64,000 nt of DNA from Cryptomeria japonica (lineage: Eukaryota; Streptophyta; Pinopsida; Cupressales; Cupressaceae). The translations under genes and the position numbers were made by a program. The stretch lies in NCBI RefSeq assembly GCF_030272615.1, contig NC_081407.1, forward strand, positions 153,283,048 through 153,347,047, given 5' to 3'. How positions within the stretch are numbered: position 1 is the first letter of the stretch; every line of letters begins with the position of its first letter. Shown one piece after another: positions 1-10,851 of the stretch. The notes beneath the pieces are model-generated. The model was not told where the DNA came from and did no database searches. It was given only the letters and a program-made list of their open reading frames with translations.

Positions 1-345
1 CAAGATGGAAAAACCATCAAAGTGCCAAAATAGAAATGCCAAAACTCAAAAACCAACAATCTCTAGAAATGAAAATACAGATATAGAGAGTAAAGAGAGT
101 AATCAATATCTCCAACAATCTCTCCCCAAAGTAACAATCTCTCCCCCAAGGGATAATGTGTTTTTCCATATCAATCTCTCCCCCTTTGACAACAAATGCC
201 AAAGCATTACAAAAACCAAATTAAATACAAAATACCAACTCATTCAATATACCAACTACTCCCCCTGAGAAGTAGCTCTCCTCATCAAAGCCAGAATAAA
301 AGATTTCTCTATTAATTCTGTCGGTTGATGGCAAACATCAACTAT
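1..345 (-). other. Copia-1 3' noncoding tail
   Basis: Sequence downstream of the Copia-1 pol stop. On the minus strand it contains purine-rich GGGGGAG runs (plus-strand CTCCCCC near 140, 178 and 258), of the kind that act as polypurine tracts in Copia elements, and ATTGTTGG motifs resembling LTR starts at about 106-118 and 52-60. None can be shown to be the true LTR boundary because the partner LTR start (TGTTGGTATTTTG at 4557) does not align convincingly. Short ORFs here are chance. Confidence 0.5.
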
Positions 346-1330
346 CTAAGTCTCTACCAGTGGGGGTAGGACTCCAAGTTTCTCTCTGAGATATTCAAAA
401 GTCTCCTTAGGCAAAGGCTTTGTAAAAATATCTGCAATCTGCTCTTTAGTATTCACATAAACCAATTTCACTTCTTTTACTTCAACATTCTCTTTTAGAA
501 AATTAAATTTGATAGAAACATGTTTAGTCTTAGAGGGAAATATCGGGTTCTTTGATATATCAATTGGTGTCATATTATCACAGTAAATAGTTATAACTTC
601 CTTGCATTTTACCTTTATGTCCTTCAATATTTGTTTGATCCATAATACTTGTGTACAATTAGTTGTTGCTGCAACATATTCTGATTCTATTGTTGATAGA
701 CTTGTACAGCTTTGTTTCTTGTTCAACCATGAAATTAGTCTGCTACCAAGAAAAAATGCTCCGTCGGTGGTGCTTTTTCTGTCATCCAAATCTCCTGCCC
801 AATTAGCATCTATGTATGCACATAAATCAAAATTTTCATCTCTAGGATACCATAAACCAAGATTTGTAGTAGTTTGTAGGTACCGAAAAATCCTTTTCAT
901 TGCTGATTCATGATTTTCTTTAGGATTACTCTGAAATATTGAAACAATACATACTGTATTCATAATATCAGGTCTTGTTTGTGTCAAATATAGTAAACCT
1001 CCTATCATAGACTTGTATCTAGTCAGATTAACAGTTGTTGATTCATTCTTCAAAGATAATTTATCAGTTGTAGTCATAGGTGTGCTTACCGGTTTACAAT
1101 TTTCCATGCGAAATTTCTTTAGTAATTCCTTCAAGTACTTAGATTGACATAGCAATATACCTTTATCAGTCTGTGAAATATACATTCCTAAAAAGAATTT
1201 TATCTCTCCAATCATAGACATTTCAAATTCTTGCTACATTTTGTTAGAAAAGTCTTTACACAATCCATCTTCTCCTCCAAAGATTATATCATCAACAAAA
1301 ACTTCAATAACCAAGATGAAATCATTAGTC
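346..1330 (-). pseudogene. Copia-1 RT C-terminus and RNase H remnant
   Basis: Encodes the end of Copia reverse transcriptase and the RNase H domain. The frame enters at the catalytic FVDDIIFGG box (about 1290-1325), passes a stop near 1234, then runs open for 291 codons (1221-346). It includes the conserved RT tail (RYKSMIGGLLYLT, RPDIMN), and RNase H motifs YIDANWAGD, STIESEYVAA and YCDN. The last residues match the usual end of Copia Pol. Everything N-terminal of FVDD in RT is absent: integrase C-terminal sequence is joined directly to it near 1325-1335 with a change of frame. Compared with Copia-2 in this window, about 0.9 kb is missing. Function is therefore lost although RNase H itself is open. 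Confidence 0.9.
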
Positions 1331-2060
1331 AACAATTTTCTGCAATCTCTTGTTAAAACATATATATGCCTTTCTCTTAGATGAATAACCAAGAAATATT
1401 CCTTCATCACTTCTAGGATCAAATTTGCCAATATACTCATCTCTTCTAATATAGCATTTACTTCCAAATATTCTAAAATATTTAAGAGTAGGAGTATTAC
1501 CGAACCATAGTTTATGAGGGGTCTTACCGGTTTCACCTCTGATGTGAACTCTATTGAATGTATAAATTGTTGTATTGACCGCTTCTCTCCAGTATATATG
1601 AGGTAGATTTGCTTCTGATATCATACTTCTGGCTGCATCCAGGATAGTTGTGTTTTTCCTTTCCACAACTCCATTCTATTGGGGTGTTCGGGGTGTTGAT
1701 AGCTATCTTTTGATCCCATTCACTTCATAGAATGTATTAAATTCCTTAGATGTGAATTCACCTCCTTGATATGATCTCAAACATTTGATTTTCTTGTTGG
1801 TTTCATTTTCTACCATCACCTTGAATAGTTTGAATTTCCCAAATGCTTCAGATTTCTCCCCGAGAAAATTAACCCAACACATTCTAGAATAGTCATCAAT
1901 AATTAGCACAAAATACCTATCTCCTTATATACTTCTAGTTCTTGCTGGACCACATAAATCAATATGAATTAAATCAAGAACATTGTTAGATTTTTCTAGA
2001 ATACTCTTGGAAGTTGCTCTAACTTGCTTTCAAATTGACATTCCTTACATACCAGATTGT
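1325..2060 (-). pseudogene. Copia-1 integrase remnant
   Basis: Copia integrase core and C-terminal region, in pieces. Visible motifs in order: DLIHIDLCGP (first catalytic Asp present), LIIDDYSRMCW, CLRSYQGGEF, NGVVERKN (catalytic Glu present), then the GIFLGYSSKRKAY region typical of the Copia integrase C-terminus. The family has Asp where CLRSYQGGEF has Tyr: codon 1769-1771 reads TAT on the minus strand, so the second catalytic Asp is gone. In-frame stops lie between the 1703-1909 and 1325-1666 segments, and near 1930 and 2040. The frame then runs into the deletion that removes the RT N-terminus. Confidence 0.88.
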
Positions 2061-2239
2061 GAGGTTAATTCTTTCTCAACTAATTGACCAACACTCAAAA
2101 GATTATGCTTCAAACCTTCAACATAGTAAACATTATTAGTATTGTGCTTACTATCAAAAGATATAGTTCTTTTTCCTTTGATCAAACAAGCTTTATCATC
2201 TCCAAATCTTACTAGACCTCCATTATATTCCTGAAAGGT

Positions 2240-3439
2240 TTAGAATTTATTCTTATCACCAATCATGTGATGTGAACATCCTGAATCAATAATCAATTCA
2301 TCCTTATCTTCAAATTTAGCTGCCAGGGCCTGCTCTATCGGTTGAACAAAAGGTGTCGGTTGATCTTCTGTTATAGCAACAAAATCCCATCCATTGTCTA
2401 TCGGATCTTCATCAGAATCATTAGTAACTCCTTCATCAATATAATAAAAATATTTGTCTCTATTCTTCTTAAACTTGTATTTTTGATAGTCAGGGTTAGG
2501 CTTATATGTTCTTTTAGCTTCTTCTCTTAATCTTACATGTCTATCGGGACATCTAGAAGCCATATGACCAATCTTATTACAATTAAAACATTTTAAGGGT
2601 GCTTTACCTTCATACTTACTTCCAATTGGACCTTTAGGCATTTTCCTTGCAAATAGTGCTTCAAGTGCTTCAAGTTCTTCATTTTCTCTCCTGTTTTCTT
2701 CAAGTTCTCTTGCATAGAAGACTTTCCAATCAGATTTATCAGATGATGATGATGATGTTGCAGTTGATGATGATGCCTTGAAAGCTAGATCTGTCTTAAT
2801 AGTAGTAACAGGACCAAATTCCTCAAGCTCAAAAGCTGAAAGTTTTCCAACCAAAGTGTCTCTAGATACTGATGCATTGGGCATTGTTCTCAATTCATTT
2901 ATAGCAATAAATTTCATTTTATATGTCAGTGGCAAAGCTCTTAAAACTTTAGAAACAATCTCATCTTCACTTAAGGTTCCTCCACAACATTGTATACCCA
3001 AAATAATTTCATTTACTCTTTCCATAAAAGTAGGAATTCTTTCTTCTTCTTCTTCTTCTTCTTCTTCTTCCATTTTCAGACTTTCATACCTGACCCGGAA
3101 GCATTCAAGTTTTTCAATTTTGACTGTGGAATCTCCTTCATTTAATGTTTCCAGTTTGTCCCAAATAGCTTTAGCAGTAGATCTATCTGACAATCCCATG
3201 ACTTGCTGATTTGATAATGCACTCAAAAGTGCTTCTCTTGCTTTGAAGTCATTTTCCTCATCTTTAGCCAAGTTAGGTGGATTAGGTTGACCTTGAGTAG
3301 GAGCAATATAGCCATTCTTTGTAACATCCCATATTTCCTTTCCAATGCAATTCAAATGTGTCTCCATCCTGATCTTCCATATGCCATAGTTAGTTCCATC
3401 AAGTTTCAGATTGTCCTTCTTGAAATAGTTAGAAGACAT
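2240..3439 (-). pseudogene. Copia-1 Gag and protease start
   Basis: Open frame of 399 residues that forms the Copia capsid/nucleocapsid polyprotein. The N-terminus (LDGTNYGIWKIRMETHL, residues ~12-28) is the Copia gag (UBN2/DUF4219-like) signature. A CCHC zinc knuckle CFNCNKIGHMASRC lies near residues 283-296, and the protease active-site motif IIDSGCSHHM near 384-393. A run of glutamates at about residue 124 is encoded by a (TTC)n microsatellite at 3046-3070 and is probably an expansion. The ATG lies just downstream of the primer site. An in-frame TAA at 2237-2239 cuts protease off, and the remnant continues to about 2060 with a GxxHNLLSVGQL motif typical of Copia GAG-pre-integrase. The capsid part alone looks intact. 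Confidence 0.88.
3046..3070. repeat. (TTC)n microsatellite inside Copia-1 gag
   Basis: About eight TTC units. On the minus strand they encode a polyglutamate run in the Gag of Copia-1. Confidence 0.9.
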
Positions 3440-3482
3440 TCGATCTCCTCAAGCTGTTAAACTTCTGTAAAAAGAAGACTAG

Positions 3483-3496
3483 GGTCTGATACCAAT
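3483..3496 (-). promoter_or_regulatory. Copia-1 primer-binding site
   Basis: On the minus strand, ATTGGTATCAGACC directly follows the LTR end CCTAACA. TGGTATCAGA is complementary to the 3' end of plant initiator tRNA-Met, the usual primer of plant Copia elements. Confidence 0.85.
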
Positions 3497-4557
3497 TGTT
3501 AGGTCTCGGGGACAACTGAGAGGGGGGGTGAATCAGTTGTCCAATAAATTCAACCAAAATTAACTAAACCGAAACTTAATGCTTAATATTGATAAACCAA
3601 ACTTTATGTCGGTAGATAGTTTTATATGTTAATTGCAGTACTGGTAAAGATTAATGCATGAAACAAAAAGACAACAACATCCACAACACATAACACAAAT
3701 ATTGTACGTGGAAACCTTGTAAGGGGAAAAACCACGGTGGGAAGCCTTACCCACAATCAAATGATACTTCTGCAGATAGTATGTGTGTACAATATGAATT
3801 TTGTACATGTAGAAAGGCCAGCTGTCTAGAGCTCACTGCTCAATCACAAAATGAGAGTCACACTGTCTACAATTGGATGGTTAAATCCAATGATAATGTA
3901 CTGCATAAAATAGCATCTTCATATGTTGGATTCAGTACCAGTTTAGTTCTGATTGCCTTCACAAAAACCTTCCTTCAACCTTCAAATGATGTCTGTGTGT
4001 ATAGCTCTGCTTATTTTCGCATATACCTTATTACAATTCTTTTTCCTAATCGCATATCAATATCACAAATGAGATCTTACATTTATACCCTAACCTAAGA
4101 TCAATTGAATGGGTTGGCTCACTAAAAGATATTACAATAAAATCAATTACAAATAAATCAATACTCAATGCATGATGTCATCTCAATACATTTACAATAA
4201 TAATAAATCATCTCCATAATGTGTCATGCTGATCTGGAATAGATATGTCCACCGGTGCATATCCTGGACCTATTTGCCAATAACAACAAATATGCAAACC
4301 CAAATAAACAAATAACCAAATAGCCGAAACCAAGTGATCGAATAATGTCTTCAACATAACCAAGTAGTCTCCAAGTCATTCCAAGTGTCGGTGAACAATA
4401 TAATCTGCCAGTGAACCAAATACCGGTGACTATGCATAAGTCTTTGACTTGTCGGTGAACATAACCAAAGATCTCCAAGTGCTGATAAGTGTTGACAAGT
4501 GATGACAGGTGTTGACATCAATGATAAAAGCATATCAACATATCCAAAATACCAACA
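3497..4557 (-). repeat. Copia-1 5' LTR
   Basis: Bounded by TG/CA: the plus strand begins TGTTAGGTCTC at 3497 next to the primer site and ends ACCAACA near 4557 (minus-strand start TGTTGGTATTTTG). It holds the motif CATTGATGTCAACA near its start, shared in kind with the other Copia LTRs here, and a TATA-like box at 4082-4089 (minus GGTATAAA). The plus-strand C-rich end (minus CCCCCCCTCTCAG) just before the primer site is another shared feature. The left/outer boundary is inferred from TG/CA and spacing because only one LTR is in view. ORFs inside it are chance. Confidence 0.75.
4082..4089 (-). promoter_or_regulatory. Putative TATA box of Copia-1 5' LTR
   Basis: Minus strand GGTATAAA about 470 bp into the LTR, in the correct orientation for transcription of Copia-1. 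Confidence 0.45.
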
Positions 4558-4657
4558 CATAATACATATCTCCTTGAAGACATAAAAAGAAAAGTTCTTT
4601 TTTATCCTTCCATTGCAATGATTTTCTATTCTAAGTGGAGATGTTGCTCCACACAGA

Positions 4658-4673
4658 CATGGTGTTCATTTTT
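4658..4673. repeat. LINE target-site duplication, left copy
   Basis: ACATGGTGTTCATTTT, identical to 12803-12818. The last T bases merge with the short poly(A) tail of the LINE (a run of Ts on the plus strand), so the exact boundary is ambiguous by a few bases. Confidence 0.9.
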
Positions 4674-4925
4674 TTTTAATAGATTAATAACTACAGAGGG
4701 GCAACACCCTTGTATTAATCAAAACTTGAAAAATACATAACTAGTTCATAAAGAGTCGTAGGGGGAGAGAACCAATAAGAAAACCCCCTACCATTGCTCC
4801 AATAGTAAATACAAAAAAGCCAGCCACACTGGTCAAGATACTAAAAAGCTAGGAGAAAACAACCAGAGGAGAAAAATGTTGGTTGAACCAAAGGCCTAAA
4901 CATTATATGAAATTGAACAAGGAAA
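4674..4925 (-). other. LINE 3' end
   Basis: Noncoding terminal ~250 bp of the LINE downstream of the extra reading frame, ending in a short A tail. I see no polyadenylation hexamer I would defend. Confidence 0.6.
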
Positions 4926-5685
4926 TTAGGATTCTTCTGTATTTGAGTCTGGGTCCTTAGTATCAGGAGCAAGAGAAGCAACTACATCCAAAATTACCGA
5001 GAAATCATTCCTGCAAGCTGCGTGGGCCAATGATTCTGCTTTCTCCCTGGGGTGACGGTCATCATCAGGGAATCCACTCTTCTCCACTACCAAGCCCCCA
5101 AGAGTTGCCTTCAACTATGTCATAGTTGGCCGTAATACCATGGTCTTCTCTACCCGAAAGCCCTTCCTCCTGGATATAGGTGCTTCTCCAGGCAGCCATG
5201 AAGCTAGGCAGTATACCAACAATCTTGCAGAGGAACTCAATATTTTTGGTAATAATAGGCCAGGAGGCTTCCAAGGCATTGAAGTCAAGAGAGCTTACTA
5301 TCTCCATTTTCCACACCTCTGCACCATTTCCCAAACTCATATAATAATTTTGGGGAAAGGGCAATCTGAGATTGCCATCAACATTATCCAATAGTGCATC
5401 AATTTTCCCAAGAAATCAATGCTCAAACACCATTTGGGTGAGAAGCTTCGCCCTTTGCTTGCTGGTCCCCATATAGAGCAGCATGGCTAGGAAGAAAGTC
5501 GGGATGTCTGCATTAGTTCTGTATCTATGGTATGCATTAAGGAATTCCTCCCCCAAAATTCTTTTAACACAGTGTAGAATCAAAGGGTGACTTGAGGAGA
5601 GAACCGATTGTAGGCGCTTATCAGAGATTTTGCCTAGGAATGCCATTTGACGGTAGGTTGCCTCCAACAAAATTGGTGTTTCCAT
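4926..5685 (-). pseudogene. Extra 3' reading frame of the LINE (function unknown)
   Basis: A decayed ~250-codon frame downstream of RNase H on the same strand. From the ATG at 5685, 5685-5416 and 5391-5065 are in one frame with a single TGA between them (5416-5418). A frameshift near 5110 then leads into 5114-4926. The predicted product starts METPILLEATYRQMAFLGK and ends DPDSNTEES. It is soluble, mixed alpha-helical in look, has no cysteine knuckle and no motif I recognise. A degraded copy of its N-terminal region is repeated at about 6185-6275. It could be a captured host exon, an ancient gag-like or accessory ORF of this LINE lineage, or a separate insertion. Confidence 0.55.
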
Positions 5686-5699
5686 TGTGAGCAATAGAG

Positions 5700-6545
5700 A
5701 AAGAAATGGGAAGAGTTTGATATGTTAAAAATAAGCAAGTCATCCTTTATTTATCTCTCCACCTCATAAAGGTTGAGGAGCTTAAGGGCTGAGCTAAGCG
5801 AGCCAGATTACTTCACACAAACAAGGTACATCTTAAGCATGTCAAATTAATCGCAAATGATTGCCTCTTTGATGTTAGTCATCATTTGTCTTTACCATAT
5901 CTAAAAGTAATGATGCAAATTAGATATCTTTTGACAACATCTAAACCGAAGCTTGAGTTAATGACCTTGGTGGGATCATACTACTGAAACCATAAATAAT
6001 ACCGGTTGGGGATAGTCAAGAGGTCGGTAAGAATACATCTCCCAATAAGAACAACCAACTAGTAGGGGCCAATGCCATCAGGGGCACAAACATCCCTTCT
6101 TAGAACAAGATCGGATGTAACACTTCAGCCATAATAATCACCATAATAAAAATGTAGATGTGCCTCCATCCAAACAGGGTGTCTGGAGAGAGAACCAAAT
6201 GCAGCCGCTTATCATAAATCTGCTAGACACTTCTTCTTGTAGCATCAACAAAGGCACTGGAGTAACTCCGAAGAGATCCTAAACCGGAGTGTACAAATTA
6301 TCGGTTGGGGGGAAAGGTGCAAGAGGCCTATGTAAACGTCGACAACACCAACCGGTAAAGATCGAGTAGCCGGGACTAATACCCCAACTGGTAGGAGCCA
6401 GAAAAATCACTATGAAAGGGAGACCCATACCCGGTAAGGGTACATCCCTCAAGTTGTACTCCCGACCAGTAGAGACCAAACTTCGGGGAACCAAAGCGGT
6501 TCATTCCTCTACCAAAATAAATGCAGCATTAAACCATAATAATTG
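5700..6545 (-). other. LINE region between RNase H and extra ORF, with internal duplication
   Basis: No intact ORF. The segment around 6180-6275 resembles 5590-5690 (shared plus-strand GAGAGAACC...GCTTATCA stretch), and 5985-6150 resembles 6275-6540 (shared CGGTTGGGG, CAAGAGG, AACTNGTAGG). This points to a partial duplication of the 3' region. Rich in CCGGT/ACCGG words. Confidence 0.5.
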
Positions 6546-6995
6546 CTATTATCAAGATTTACCTATGCCTGAGTCGAATGCCCGGATCAAGACCACCGTT
6601 AGCAATCACCATCTTAGATAGTCTGTCTGCATCCACATTGCCTTCTCTATAGATATGGCTGATCCAAAAATCTTCAAAGGTCTCAAGTAAACCCACCATA
6701 GGTCAAAGTGATAGGTTGAGATGCCAACTGGGGGTATGGTTATTATGAATAACATTGATAACATTTAATGAATCATCCTCCAAATGGATTCTTTTTATCC
6801 CCAACTTAGCCCCCAATTGCAAACCTCTTAATGTCACTCAGAATTTAGCCTCATTGTTAGTGGCCAGACCGATGTATTTAGAAATTTCCTTAATGTAGAT
6901 GCCTTCACAATCTCTAATACAACATCCAATACCACTATGCCCCGGATTCCCTACAGAGGCACCATCGAAGTTAATCTTATGCCACCTTGGTTGCT
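6545..6995 (-). pseudogene. LINE ORF2 RNase H domain
   Basis: Translation of the minus strand gives type-I RNase H motifs in order: INFDGASVGNPG, NNEAK, LEDDSLNVIN and YREGNVDADRLS. These provide the D-E-D-D catalytic set. The ORF is interrupted by stops (two visible), so it is not in any long open frame. Plant L1-clade LINEs commonly carry this domain at the C-terminus of ORF2. Confidence 0.85.
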
Positions 6996-7225
6996 TCCCA
7001 CTTAACATTCAATCTTGGATTAACCAGTATCTCAGGATTACCATTACCGAAAAGCAAGGGGATGGTCAAATTTGGGAATGAAAGCTTTAACTTCCAATCC
7101 TAGTCATTGTATATATTCTTTTTCAGTGATTTGGACTTGGTCGCTTCATTTAGGAGCTCAACTAGGTGGTTCTCAATTTTCCCACAGAGGGCTAACTAGC
7201 CCATCTCTCTATCTTGGAAAATTAT

Positions 7226-8676
7226 TCAATTCCTTTCTTTCCAAATTTCCCAAATCATCAGTGAGGGAAGAATGACAAATAATTCCCCAAATAATGCCTT
7301 GCATTTTGATTTAGACCATAGTAGAAACCAATCATCCAAACCTTTCGGAAAAGGGCATACCAGATTTAACTTAACCATAAAATGCCACCAATAGTTGCTG
7401 GAGAAATTACAGTGTAGCAAAAGGTGATCAATTATTTCCTCTTGATTCCGACATAATACACATCTACTAGGCCCATTAATACCTAATTTAAGGAGTCTTT
7501 CATTGGTTAAGATTTTCCTCTGAAAAATCCATCCAAGCAAATGAACCTGCTTTAGGAAGAAGATGTTTGTGCCAGAACAACCTAACCGGCCAATCCTTCT
7601 TATCTACTGCAACTTCTTTTAATTTATAGCCAAAACATACCTTATACTTACCATCAGAAGAGCCACAAATTCTAATGATGTCCTCATCCGGGGATGGATG
7701 AATAATTCAATTCTTTAGAATATCGGTAAGGTCTTTCTGATTTTGGGCTAAAACAAATGTGTCTAGAGAGTTCCACACCCATTTGTCCATACCCTTCTCC
7801 TTAATTGAATGACCATAATCACAGACCTTGTGACCCCAAAGCTAGAAATTTTCTCTCATTATAGGTTGAAGAATGGGGTTATGACACAAGGCTTCATTGC
7901 CACTCCAAGAATCCAGCAAGAAGGATGCATTCCTCCCATTTCTGACATCCCAAGTGACCTGATTGCTAATGATCTCTCTGCACTCCAGAATAAAATTCCA
8001 AATGGTCAAGCCCCTGGGAGGGTTGGTAACTGTGAGAATCCTTTTAGGCTCAAGTGAGTCCAGATATTTGTGTTTAAGGATTCTTGTCCATCTCTGATTA
8101 CCGCCTCTACAAATTTCCCACACCAATTTTGCACCCATAGCCAAATTCATAATAGAAATCTGTCGAATGCCAGCACCTCCAACATTTTTTGGTTGGCTTA
8201 TTTTAACCCAGGCAATAAGTGGAAACTTCCCTTTATCATTTGATCCATTCCAAAGGAAATTTCTCATTATGGTGACTAACTCATCTTCTATGGCAACCGG
8301 TAACTTCATGCAAGCCATCGAGAAAACCGGTAATGCAAAGAGCACTGATTTTATCATAGTAAGCTTGTCGGCAGATGATAACCACTTCCCTTTCCAATTT
8401 TCAAGCCTAGCTTTACATTTCTCAATAAGATGTGTCCAATAGAAAGTCTTATTGTGGCCATTAAAAAGAGTAGTCGCAAGGAATTTACCTGGAACGTTTT
8501 CCACTCTTAAATTAAGGATTCTTGATAGGACAACTTGTATATTCGGCATCCTGTTGATAAAGAAAACTTCTGACTTGTTCCAATTGATTTTGTGCCCTGA
8601 AGACTTGTAGTAGTCATTCAGGCATGTATTTATTATCCTTGCCTCTCTTCTGCTAGAGGCACCAAAAAGAATAGTA
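7226..8676 (-). pseudogene. LINE ORF2 RT thumb/connection and zf-RVT region
   Basis: 8549-7842 is a 235-codon frame with ARLENWKGKWLSSADKLTMIKSV-type sequence, characteristic of plant LINE RT C-terminal regions. Then come stops, then 7540-7226 with the zinc-binding zf-RVT motif CVLCRNQEEIIDHLLLHC and a following IWEIWKERN. The segment continues the RT frame from the FADD box. Stops near 7842, 7680 and 7540 break it. Confidence 0.85.
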
Positions 8677-9430
8677 TCATCGCAAATTGCAAGTGGTTTG
8701 AATGTTCAACTCCCGTAGCCACATTGACACCCAACCAGTGACAATCACGGTGAAGAGATTTAATCATCCAACCTAAAGCTTCAGCCATAATTATAAACAG
8801 AAATGGCAACATAGGGTCCCCTTGGTGAATGTCTTTTGTTGAAGGGAAGAAACTATGAGATGAACCATTAACCAAAACTGAGAATTTGGGGGTTGATAGA
8901 CAATTCTTGACCCAAGTGATCCATTCATTATAGAAGCCAAATTTTGTCAATACTTCTACAAGAAATTCCCTGTCCACCATATCATAGACTTTCATGATAT
9001 CCAGCTTTAATATCATACAAGAAGCTTTAGTCTTCCTAGCAGTGTGGAGGGTTTCATGAGTAGAGATGATGCCTTCAACAATAGAGTGACTAGGGGCAAA
9101 GCCACTCTGTTCATCTGAAATAATATTTTTTAGAAGAGGTTTCAGCCTATTAGCAATGATCTTTGTTACTATTTTGTAAACTGAGTTGCATAAAGAAATT
9201 GGTCTAAAATTGCCCATTTGCTGAGGGTTCTTCTTTTTCGGTACTAAGTCTAAAAAGGTATGATTGATGGCTCCCAGCATAGTCATTTTTCTCCTAGATT
9301 CTTCTACCTCTATGTGCAGATCCTGGGCAATAATGTCCCGAAAATGCTGAAAGAAGGACACAGGAAAATGATCAGGGCCTGGAGTCTTATCAGGATTCAA
9401 CTAGAAGGTAACTTTCCTGACTTCTTCTAA
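8633..9430 (-). pseudogene. LINE ORF2 reverse transcriptase core
   Basis: LINE RT motifs in order: NPDKTPGPDHFPVSFF (finger), FRPISLCNSVYKIVTKIIANRLK, SDEQSGFAPSHSI, LKLDIMKVYDMVDREF (catalytic Asp of motif A), and HQGDPMLPFLFIIMAEAL (motif B). The catalytic FADD box is broken by one missing base at 8681-8683 (minus GC followed by GATGAT), which throws the frame off exactly at the active site. Stop near 9401. Flanking motifs match L1-clade plant LINEs. Confidence 0.9.
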
Positions 9431-10765
9431 GTCAATAGGTTTGAAGAGCTCTATATTGTGTCTTTCAGTAATTAAAGGAGGGATTGCATCTAGAATTCTA
9501 TTTCTTGCTTTCTGATCATTCTAACAATTGCCATTCATCAGAGATTCAAAATGTCTTACTACTTCTCAAGAAATATCCTCATAATCTCTAGCAATATTAC
9601 CATCCGGTTTTACCACCTCCGATATTCTGGACCTGGTACGATTGGTATTAGCCGATATGTGGAAGAACTTGGTATTTCTATCACCATCCTTGAGCCAAAG
9701 TTCTCTGGATTTCTATCTCCAGTGAATTTCTTCATGCCAGAGAATTTCATTTAGCTCAGACTTGAGAGAGATTTTCCTTTGGAAGAGTGCTTCATTCATG
9801 CCTGACTTAATGACAGAATTGGAAAGATCCTCCAATTCTATCATAACCCTGAGTTTCTCTATATGGATGTTTTGGAACTAACTCAAATTCCACTCTTTGA
9901 TTTTGATCTTAATATACTTGAGTTTCTTATTTAGCTTGAACAACCTTGAGTTGTTTTCGAGAACCAGTTCATTCCACCATGCTGCTATTAGATCATGTAG
10001 ATCTAGCACTCTAAGCCACATCGACTCAAATCAGAAAGGATGGCCACCCTCAGAAAGTCCTAGAGACACATTAAGGAAAATAGGGAAATGATTTGAACCT
10101 ATAAGGGTAGAATAGTTGATTCAAGAATAAGATTTTGAGCTAGCCAATCACCAGCCACTAGAAACCGGTCAAGACGTTCTGCAATTTTAGTGAAACCGGT
10201 ATGCCTATTTGTCGATGTAAAGGTACCATTCTTCAAGGCAACATCCAATAACTAACTCTTATCAACAAAATCCTGGAAATCTTTCTGAGCCATACCAATC
10301 CTCTGAATACTACCCTTCTTTTCATTACTTGCCAAGATAGCATTGAAGTCACCTGCAAACACACAGTTGCCCATAGTGATATTTTGGAATCTGTTTGACA
10401 GGAGTGCCCATAGCTCACATTTTTCATTAGTAGTAGAAGGTCTGTAGATACTAAAGAGATTGATACTCTCATTTTTACATAAACTAGTGACCAGACAATG
10501 CTGCCAATATTTATCTTTGCCAAGGAGAGTGATTTGAACATTCAAAGGGTTCCAGATTATTCCCATGCCCCTAGAGGCTCCCTTGGATTGCCTTAAATGA
10601 CCTTTCCATTGTTTCCATAATTTTTTTTTTTTCAATCTTAGGCTGACTCCATTTAGTCTCCTGTAATACCCAAATATTCCCCTTAGTCTCATCAATCTGG
10701 CGCTTAATTAAATGCCACTTGTCAAGGGCATTAAGGCCCCTGACATTCCAGGATAGTAGTTTCAT
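9430..10765 (-). pseudogene. LINE ORF2 endonuclease and linker
   Basis: ORF2 begins at the ATG at 10765 (KLLSWNVRGL, then LQETKW: the Asn and Glu of apurinic-type endonucleases) and continues with FAGDFNAIL near 10345 and the (S)NHFPIF end of the domain near 10090. A 12-base T run at 10621-10632 (A run on the coding strand) marks a frameshift between the 10765-10571 and 10695-10252 frames. Further stops (near 10250, 10030, 9880, 9760) break the linker that leads to RT, where KDGDRNTKFFH typical of plant LINEs is visible near 9660. Confidence 0.85.
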
Positions 10766-10851
10766 GGAGCCTAGGGAAGGGGGTTCCCCTTCCCTAAGTT
10801 AAGCTTGGATTTCCCATTAGCTGCACCTATGATTATCAACAGTTTTTTCCT

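Larger units (their letters stand above)
1..4557 (-). mobile_element. Copia-1, decayed Ty1/Copia LTR retrotransposon (3' end outside window)
   Basis: Reading right to left: a 5' LTR (3497-4557), an iMet-type primer site, gag with zinc knuckle, protease motif, integrase, the C-terminal part of RT, and RNase H ending at 346. The gene order (integrase before RT) is diagnostic of Ty1/Copia. The remaining 345 bp hold noncoding 3' sequence with several polypurine-like CTCCCCC runs on the plus strand (near 178 and 258). No 3' LTR can be matched to the 5' LTR inside the window, so it presumably lies to the left. Stops, a frameshift, a ~0.9-kb deletion across the RT N-terminus and a lost integrase Asp make it non-autonomous. 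Confidence 0.9.

Noticed and set aside
2778-3209. 143-codon plus-strand Ser-rich ORF
   Set aside because: Antisense of Copia-1 gag; the Ser run is the reverse of the polyglutamate microsatellite.
3781-4098. 105-codon plus-strand ORF
   Set aside because: Lies entirely in the Copia-1 LTR, opposite to its transcription, with no protein family character.
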